Positions 58,453-64,000 of a stretch of 64,000 nt of DNA are shown here, piece by piece. The stretch is from the NCBI GenBank assembly GCA_963648205.1, contig CAVJCT010000005.1, positions 1 through 64,000 on the forward strand, in the 5' to 3' direction. A program made the position numbers and the translations under genes. Position 1 is the stretch's first letter. Every line of letters begins with the position of its first letter. The DNA comes from UBA1181 sp963648205. GTDB taxonomy: Bacteria > Bacteroidota > Bacteroidia > Bacteroidales > Paludibacteraceae. The notes under the pieces are model-generated. The model saw nothing but the letters and a program-made list of their open reading frames with translations. It ran no database searches and was not told the DNA's origin.

Positions 58453-60138
58453 TTAATACTTGAATGAACTTCCACCCAAAAACTCTCGGAGGAGTGAGGT
58501 GAGTGGCAACTCGACTTCTGGCACGATGTTGAAGTAACTCAAGAACCTCAACAAGCGGTGTACCTCAGGGTATTCTGGCGAGTTCTCTGGCACCTCCGAC
58601 AAGATTGGCTCGGCGAATTTCTTCAGCACGCAAATCTCAAAAAGCAATGCGGAGTTGAACACCACATCGGCGTTTTCTTGGTATGGGAAGATCCATTTCT
58701 CCTCGCCCTCTTTCACCTTCTCCCATCTGCTGATGGTCTCGACTGCCGAATATCCACGGTAGTTATAGTCGCGGATGATACGACGGAGCAGACGGTTGTC
58801 GCGCGTCGGAATCCAGTTCCGATCATCGAACGAGATAGTGGTGAGCGCCGAAATGTAGATCCTGAAGATATTCTTCTCTGGTATCTTGGAAGTCAACATT
58901 GGGTTCAACGCGTGGATTCCTTCGATCACTAAAACACCGTTTCCTTCCAACTTGAGGTTCTTGCCGTGATACTCTCTTTCGCCTTTCTCAAAGTTGTAAT
59001 AAGGAAGGCTCACCTCCTTGCCACTGAGCAGACTGTTCATCTGGTCGTTGAAGAGGTCCAAATCGACGGAGTAGATAGACTCGAAATCGTAATCGCCATT
59101 CTCGTCTCTTGGTGTTTTCGTGCGAGGGTGAAAATAATCGTCCATCGAGAGGGCGATAGGCTTCAATCCGTTCACTGCTAACTGCACGCTCAAACGTTTG
59201 CTGAAGGTGGTCTTTCCAGAGGATGACGGACCGGAAATCAACACTAATTTAGTGTCTTTGCGTTTCGCAATCTCATCGGCAATGGAGATGATTTTCTTCT
59301 CTTGCAATCCCTCTGCCACTTTGATGATGCCCGACATACTCTCTTTGTTTTTCACCATCTTGTTCATATTTCCGACGTTGCCTAAGCCCATGATATGGTT
59401 CCATTGGGCATGCTCGGAGAAGGTGGCGAAGAGTTTGTCTTGAGGCTCGAAAGTCTCCAATTTGACAGGGTCTTTTCTGTCTGGCACTTGCAAGAAGATG
59501 CCGTCGTGATAAGGGCGAATGTCGAACAATTGGATGTAATTGGTGGATGGCGCAACTGGTCCTTGGAACCAACTGTGTCTGCCTCCCAACTCGTAGTATC
59601 TCGTATAGAATGAACCATGCTGCTCGAGGAGCAATGCGGTGTCTTCAGCACCCTCTTTGCGGAACACCTCGATAGCCTCCTCGGTAGGAGTGTCGCACAT
59701 GTTGAAAGAGAGGTTGGCGTCGACAATCTTGCGCATCTCCTTGCGGATTTTGTCAATCAATGTCTCGTCGATAGGCTTGTCATATCCAATCAATTTGCAA
59801 TAGTAGCCTTTTGCGATAGGATGCTCTAAACGAACTTTCACTTCTGGCAACACAGCATACACGGCGTTGCAAAAGATGAAAGAGAGGGAACGTACGTAGG
59901 CGCGCATTCCCGAAGGAACTTCAATGCCCTTGAACTCAACTGTCTGTGGTTTGTAAACCTTAAATTTCAAGTCCTTCGTAACATTGTTCAACTTAGCCAC
60001 GATGACGCCATACTTCATCTCTGGCTTCATATCATTATAGATGTCCAACAAACTGACACCCATTGGGTAACTCTTCTTCTGCTTATTGTTGACGCAGTAA
60101 ACATCAACCAAATTCTCATTAACACAACTCATACTCAA
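58453..60138 (-). CDS. Nucleoside kinase with threonyl-tRNA-synthetase-like N-terminal domains
   Basis: A 561-residue cytosolic protein. Residues 1 to about 85 are a TGS-like domain, about 85-230 resemble the threonyl-tRNA synthetase editing domain, and the C-terminal half is a uridine kinase-type P-loop domain with LISGPSSSGKTTFSKRL (about 289-305), SMDDYFHPR and GVLVIEGIHALNP. Such fusions are widespread in anaerobic bacteria and are annotated as nucleoside or uridine kinases. The reaction is presumably phosphorylation of uridine or a related nucleoside; the role of the synthetase-like part is unknown. It is monocistronic. Confidence 0.9.
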   Translation of the reverse strand: MSMSCVNENLVDVYCVNNKQKKSYPMGVSLLDIYNDMKPEMKYGVIVAKLNNVTKDLKFKVYKPQTVEFKGIEVPSGMRAYVRSLSFIFCNAVYAVLPEVKVRLEHPIAKGYYCKLIGYDKPIDETLIDKIRKEMRKIVDANLSFNMCDTPTEEAIEVFRKEGAEDTALLLEQHGSFYTRYYELGGRHSWFQGPVAPSTNYIQLFDIRPYHDGIFLQVPDRKDPVKLETFEPQDKLFATFSEHAQWNHIMGLGNVGNMNKMVKNKESMSGIIKVAEGLQEKKIISIADEIAKRKDTKLVLISGPSSSGKTTFSKRLSVQLAVNGLKPIALSMDDYFHPRTKTPRDENGDYDFESIYSVDLDLFNDQMNSLLSGKEVSLPYYNFEKGEREYHGKNLKLEGNGVLVIEGIHALNPMLTSKIPEKNIFRIYISALTTISFDDRNWIPTRDNRLLRRIIRDYNYRGYSAVETISRWEKVKEGEEKWIFPYQENADVVFNSALLFEICVLKKFAEPILSEVPENSPEYPEVHRLLRFLSYFNIVPEVELPLTSLLREFLGGSSFKY

Positions 60139-60213
60139 TCAGTTTTTATGGATGATACGATTTAAGGATATAGTGAATGTAGGCAAAAAAGCCTCCTTAA
60201 TAAGTGTTTCGGC

Positions 60214-60699
60214 TTAATAGGAAGCGTTCAACTCGAAGTCTTTCACGAATCTCGAGAAGTTCTTGATCAGGTCTGATTTTGCCTCTAAGTTTTTCTTCGC
60301 AATGTCGTCTACTGAAAGGGCTACAATGTCGCCGTCTTCGTAGGTCTTTTTCTCTTTAGATAAAATCTGGATGAATGTGGCGTATTCGTTTTCGTAGATC
60401 TCTTTGTAACTCTGTGCATAACGGATGGCAGACTCTACAAGGTAGGCTTGTCCGCGACAGTCGCCCATGTCTTGCAGTTTGCTGATGGTCTCGTTGATGT
60501 CTTTCAGGTTCTGGTCGTAGGTCTCTTGTATCTTCTGCATGTCTCTGCTGGCGATCTGTTGGGTGAACTCCTTGGTGTTGTTGTCTAACTGGACACACTC
60601 GTTCATCACCGTCTCGCAGTAGTCTGCTGGCGTGGTGTTACAGGAAACGAGAAAGAGTGAGAAAAGACTTGCTACGGCTATTGTGAATACCTTATTCAT
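60214..60699 (-). CDS. Hypothetical lipoprotein, helical
   Basis: A 161-residue lipoprotein with signal peptide and lipobox (FLVSC, Cys20). The mature chain is mostly alpha-helical and charged, with heptad-like stretches (KIQETYDQNLKDINETISKL) and two further Cys residues, probably an extracytoplasmic helical bundle. No family recognised. It lies between the helicase and the nucleoside kinase on the same strand, with 120-bp and 75-bp gaps that hold no other gene. Confidence 0.75.
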   Translation of the reverse strand: MNKVFTIAVASLFSLFLVSCNTTPADYCETVMNECVQLDNNTKEFTQQIASRDMQKIQETYDQNLKDINETISKLQDMGDCRGQAYLVESAIRYAQSYKEIYENEYATFIQILSKEKKTYEDGDIVALSVDDIAKKNLEAKSDLIKNFSRFVKDFELNASY

Positions 60700-60821
60700 G
60701 ATTTTTCTAATTTTAAAAAGTGAAACATGCTTATTATTAACTCCCTATAAAGTTAAAAGAGTTAAATTTTATAGCCAATAATTTTCTACTTTTTTTCTGA
60801 CAAAGTTTTTGGATTTTCTTT

Positions 60822-63800
60822 TTAAACGGTGAAGATTTTCTGCCTTTCCATCAGGTAATTGATGAATGGGGTGTATGATTGGCAACGCTCCAACAGGGTG
60901 GCATTGCCGACGACAATCATCTGCTCCTTGGCGCGCGAAATGGCAACGTTGAGTTTGCGGTCTACTTGCAACTTATTGTCTTGCAACACGTTAGCACCTA
61001 AGAATCCTAACTGATACTCTTTCTTTACAGTCGTTCCGTAGATAATCACGTCGCGCTGACTTCCCTGAAATCGCTCCACCGTGTCGACGGAGATGTTGCG
61101 CAGATCTTCAATGCCTAATCGCTCGATCGCCCGGTGCACCATCGAAATCTGACTGCGATAGGGGACAATCACACCGATGCTGCTCAGTGCGTTGAAGGTT
61201 TTCTCATATCGTTGATAGAGTGCGTAGGTCTGCTTCACAAGGGTGGCTATCAACTCGGCTTCTGCCATATTGACCATGTCGGAACTGCTGTCGACCACTG
61301 CTTTCACGTCGAGCCACATCAATCGGTGATTCTGCAAAAGCTGGTCTATAACATTCTCATTGTCAATGGTTAATGTTAAATTCTTATCTCCGTAGAAGTG
61401 GGTTTGCGTTTGATGTTTCAGCGGAACAATGCCCAATTGTCCTCCGTAGTAGGCTTGGTTGACAAAGTCGGACACCTCGGGGTGCATGCGGCCTTGATGA
61501 TTCAGCATATAGACGAAATCATCGCCTTGCTGATTCCTCAACATACGCTCGAAGAAGGAGTGTCGGCAGTTGGTCAGCCCGATTTTCCAAAGCTGCGGAT
61601 CTTCCACTTTCGACTCTTTTTCAGTCTGTTGCACCACGGCTGGCAATTGCTTATGGTCGCCAATGAAGACGAACTTTTGGATGCCGTTTCCGTAGTTGGC
61701 AGTCAGCAAGCCCATGATCTGGGGCTCCAAGATCTGCGATGCTTCGTCGACAATCGCCAAGTCGAAGGTCTTGAGACTGAAGAGGTTCTGCATCGAAGCG
61801 ATGGAGGCGGTGGTGCCAACGTAGACTCTGACAGACTTGAGAAATTCCGTCATTGCTGGTAGTGTGGTGGTGTCTTTCAGCCTGTTTTTCAGCAAATAAG
61901 ACTTGTCGAATCCTTCGGAGCAGGAGTGCTCGTGACCAATGCGGACGAAATCGATTCCCTCGGCGATGAGTTTGGAGCAGATCTCCTCGACAGCGCGGTT
62001 GGTGTAGGAAACCAACAAAACGGAGGTATTTGTATCAGACAATGTTTCTCGTAGAATATTGACTAATGCAAAGGATGTTTTGCCTGTTCCTGGAGGTCCG
62101 ATGACGATGAAATAGTCTTTAGCCTGTTTGGCTTTCAACACTAAATCGTTGAACGCTCCATAGTCGTTGTTGAGTTGGACGGAACTATCTTTCTCTGGTT
62201 GTCGTTGGTTGAGAATCAATGCTTTACGCTCTTGATTGGTCATTGTCAAGAAGGAGAAAAGGTCCTTGAACGAAGAGGAGAACGACGAGTCTAAGAAGTC
62301 GTGTTCGACCACCCAGCGAGTGTTCTCGCCTTGCCGAAAGACATTCTTGTTTCGTTGAGGCGAGCGCAGTTTGACGGATAAAGTCTCGTCGGTCAGTTCT
62401 TTGATGGTGGCACGGAAGACGATTCCGTTGCTGATATTCAGGCTGTTATACTTGTCTATCTTCGGATTGTAAGGGTAGAAGATGACGATGTCGCCATTTC
62501 GGAAATTAGGAGCGTCGTCTCTATCTTTTATATCTATTTGAAAATCAACGATTTCAATACCTTCATTGGTTTCTCCCTCTTCAGTTTTTATCAGTTGAAG
62601 ATTGGAGTAGACCATGCCTTCTTGGCGTTTTTCCTCCATGGTGAGATTCCACGACATGGCAAATTCCGTCTTCGAAAGATGGTATTCCTTCTCTAAGAAA
62701 GTGAAGAAACGGTAGAAATAGGCACGCTCCAAATCGCTGGCGTTCTTCACCGTGTTGAGAATTTCGTCAATCTGCGGTTTCTGGTAATCTCGCCATAAAG
62801 TTCCTGCCATCTGATTGACATTCAGCGTGTCGGCTGATAATTTCTCAAGGATATTGATGGCTCCTTGTTCCAGATTTTTCTCTAAGTAGGCGATGGTGTT
62901 TCTGTATTGAATCGCCTCGAAGAGAAGGCGTGGTGCAGGGCCTTCCTTCATCAGTCCATTCTCTTGGTTGATGGTTTTCCCTGCACTTGGATATTTGGAA
63001 TAGAGCAACCACACGTTGACATCTTCGTTTGCAACGTGCATTTTATAGCGCAACCATGCCAAGTAGAAAAGCATCTGCACATAGTGCTTCTCCTGGTGAC
63101 CACCATTCGGGAAGCCCCATTTGCCAGATTTCTGCTCCACCAACACTTTCTGGTCGTCGGTCAGCAAGTCCATACGACCTTGCACGCCTAAAGTGGGGCA
63201 GAAGAACGAGGGCTCGAGCAGTGCATGTTCAGGGTCGAAAATGCGGTTGTCGTCCAACTGCTTGGCGGTGTATTCGCGGATGTTTATCTGTTGCCGTTGA
63301 GCCTCCTTGTGGAACTTATCTCGATCGAAATCCTCGCAAGTGGCAATGTTAAGGGCGAAATTCTGAAAGAACCGTGTAACGCTATCTTTATAGGAAACGG
63401 TCTTCTTGGAATAGACTTCCTCGTCCAAAAATTGTCCTGCCAGATTACCTATTAATATGGCTTGCGTAATTTTTCTCTTTTGTAAACGCTTCACTAAATA
63501 AGAGAAAGGGGTCAGTCCATAATCTTCAAATCCTTCGGCAATGGTGGATATATCTACCAGAAAATCAGGCTCATAGATGATGAACTCGGGGTAGTAGATG
63601 TCGTTTCTCACTCGTGGACGAACAAGGTTGAGCGTAGTGTTTTTGCTCAACAGTTTTCCGATGGGGGTGAGGTCGCCTGCCTCGGTTGAGTAGGCGTAGC
63701 AGATTTTCAGTTCTTTGCCATTCTCGTCGGCTCGTTCTGCGATGATAAACTGGTCGTCCCACGAGGTGACGGAGACTCTAATCTCGTCGGCTTCTGTTTC

Positions 63801-64000
63801 CTCTTTAAAATGAAACTCCTGTTGCGTCTGTGGCAAGATTTCATCCAATTCTTTCGGAATAGACTGTTTGTAGACGCAACTGACGAAGGTGGCAAGCAGC
63901 CGAACGTCGTGCAGAAGATACTGCGCCAATCGGTCGGACGGTTGACCATGCAACGTGCCAATGCGGGCGCGAAACTGGTTCATCGCATAGTAGACTTGCT
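60822..64000 (-). CDS. Dna2-like nuclease-helicase (PD-(D/E)XK plus superfamily 1 helicase), 5' end beyond window
   Basis: At least 1,059 residues are visible; the frame stays open to the window edge (QVYYA precedes the first internal Met), so the true start is probably outside. The N-terminal half has a Cas4/RecB-type nuclease core, GVQGRMDLLTDDQKVLVEQKSG, with the Asp and the Glu-x-Lys. The helicase half has Walker A VIGPPGTGKTSFA, Walker B DLAIVDEASQIL, VDTVERFQGSQRDVII and LNVAISRAKEQMIVVGN, as in Dna2/NAM7/UPF1-like helicases. It may act in DNA repair or replication intermediates, or in defence, since similar fusions occur in phage-resistance loci. Context does not decide. Confidence 0.87.
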   Translation of the reverse strand, partial: QVYYAMNQFRARIGTLHGQPSDRLAQYLLHDVRLLATFVSCVYKQSIPKELDEILPQTQQEFHFKEETEADEIRVSVTSWDDQFIIAERADENGKELKICYAYSTEAGDLTPIGKLLSKNTTLNLVRPRVRNDIYYPEFIIYEPDFLVDISTIAEGFEDYGLTPFSYLVKRLQKRKITQAILIGNLAGQFLDEEVYSKKTVSYKDSVTRFFQNFALNIATCEDFDRDKFHKEAQRQQINIREYTAKQLDDNRIFDPEHALLEPSFFCPTLGVQGRMDLLTDDQKVLVEQKSGKWGFPNGGHQEKHYVQMLFYLAWLRYKMHVANEDVNVWLLYSKYPSAGKTINQENGLMKEGPAPRLLFEAIQYRNTIAYLEKNLEQGAINILEKLSADTLNVNQMAGTLWRDYQKPQIDEILNTVKNASDLERAYFYRFFTFLEKEYHLSKTEFAMSWNLTMEEKRQEGMVYSNLQLIKTEEGETNEGIEIVDFQIDIKDRDDAPNFRNGDIVIFYPYNPKIDKYNSLNISNGIVFRATIKELTDETLSVKLRSPQRNKNVFRQGENTRWVVEHDFLDSSFSSSFKDLFSFLTMTNQERKALILNQRQPEKDSSVQLNNDYGAFNDLVLKAKQAKDYFIVIGPPGTGKTSFALVNILRETLSDTNTSVLLVSYTNRAVEEICSKLIAEGIDFVRIGHEHSCSEGFDKSYLLKNRLKDTTTLPAMTEFLKSVRVYVGTTASIASMQNLFSLKTFDLAIVDEASQILEPQIMGLLTANYGNGIQKFVFIGDHKQLPAVVQQTEKESKVEDPQLWKIGLTNCRHSFFERMLRNQQGDDFVYMLNHQGRMHPEVSDFVNQAYYGGQLGIVPLKHQTQTHFYGDKNLTLTIDNENVIDQLLQNHRLMWLDVKAVVDSSSDMVNMAEAELIATLVKQTYALYQRYEKTFNALSSIGVIVPYRSQISMVHRAIERLGIEDLRNISVDTVERFQGSQRDVIIYGTTVKKEYQLGFLGANVLQDNKLQVDRKLNVAISRAKEQMIVVGNATLLERCQSYTPFINYLMERQKIFTV

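Overview
This window looks like chromosomal DNA of a Bacteroidales bacterium, probably gut or rumen associated; I cannot place genus or family. Three things support this. Many promoters fit the Bacteroidetes TTTG-about 19 bp-TAnnTTTG pattern, for example at 20862-20892 and 35239-35269, and classical Shine-Dalgarno sequences are scarce. A family 9 glycoside hydrolase ends in a type IX secretion (T9SS) sorting domain, and a PorK/GldK-like lipoprotein is present. The gene set (SusC/BtuB-type TonB receptor, C_GCAxxG_C_C protein, DUF4348-like protein, TPP-controlled thiSEGCHF-thiE2 operon) is typical of the order.

Layout. 0-4 kb: the end of a cytosine methyltransferase, then a minus-strand operon for aryl-acid activation and uptake (paaK, ACT protein, a 41-aa symporter accessory protein, sodium:solute symporter). 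4-12.6 kb: a membrane-anchored AraC-like regulator, fructose-bisphosphate aldolase, the secreted GH9 cellulase, rpiB and parE. 12.6-20.8 kb: first accessory island, with four AAA ATPases of the DUF4143/DUF234 type (one decapitated), a Fic protein, a decayed PIN toxin-antitoxin pair and small hypotheticals. 20.9-27.2 kb: the thiamine operon behind a TPP riboswitch. 27.2-30 kb: a small accessory patch (DUF4417 protein, two paralogous unknowns, a C_GCAxxG_C_C protein, a RhuM remnant). 30-51.1 kb: core functions, namely menaquinone methyltransferase, glmS, tRNA-Glu with rpsT, transporters, a TonB receptor, murF, a sulfatase-type membrane enzyme, PorK/GldK-like protein, folP, cdaA and an ABC ATPase. 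51.1-58.4 kb: second accessory island, with an AbiEi-like/Fic fusion, two more ATPases, a strongly structured RNA candidate and an EcoRI-type methyltransferase next to a DUF262-HNH protein. 58.4-64 kb: nucleoside kinase, a lipoprotein, and a Dna2-like nuclease-helicase running off the window.

The most interesting signal is shared by both islands. Nearly every AAA-ATPase or Fic gene carries its own repeat or palindrome at its promoter, different in sequence from gene to gene. In at least three cases a copy of the same repeat also sits downstream of the gene. The Fic fusion is bracketed by an 80-bp perfect direct repeat that contains its promoter and start codon. The ATPase at 17917-19155 is bracketed by a 48-bp identical palindrome. 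The ATPase at 56788-58368 has a similar palindrome on both sides. This fits either self-recognising operators or cassette boundaries of small mobile defence/selfish genes. The second notable signal is a multibranched RNA-like structure (54140-54330) ahead of the methyltransferase/HNH pair.
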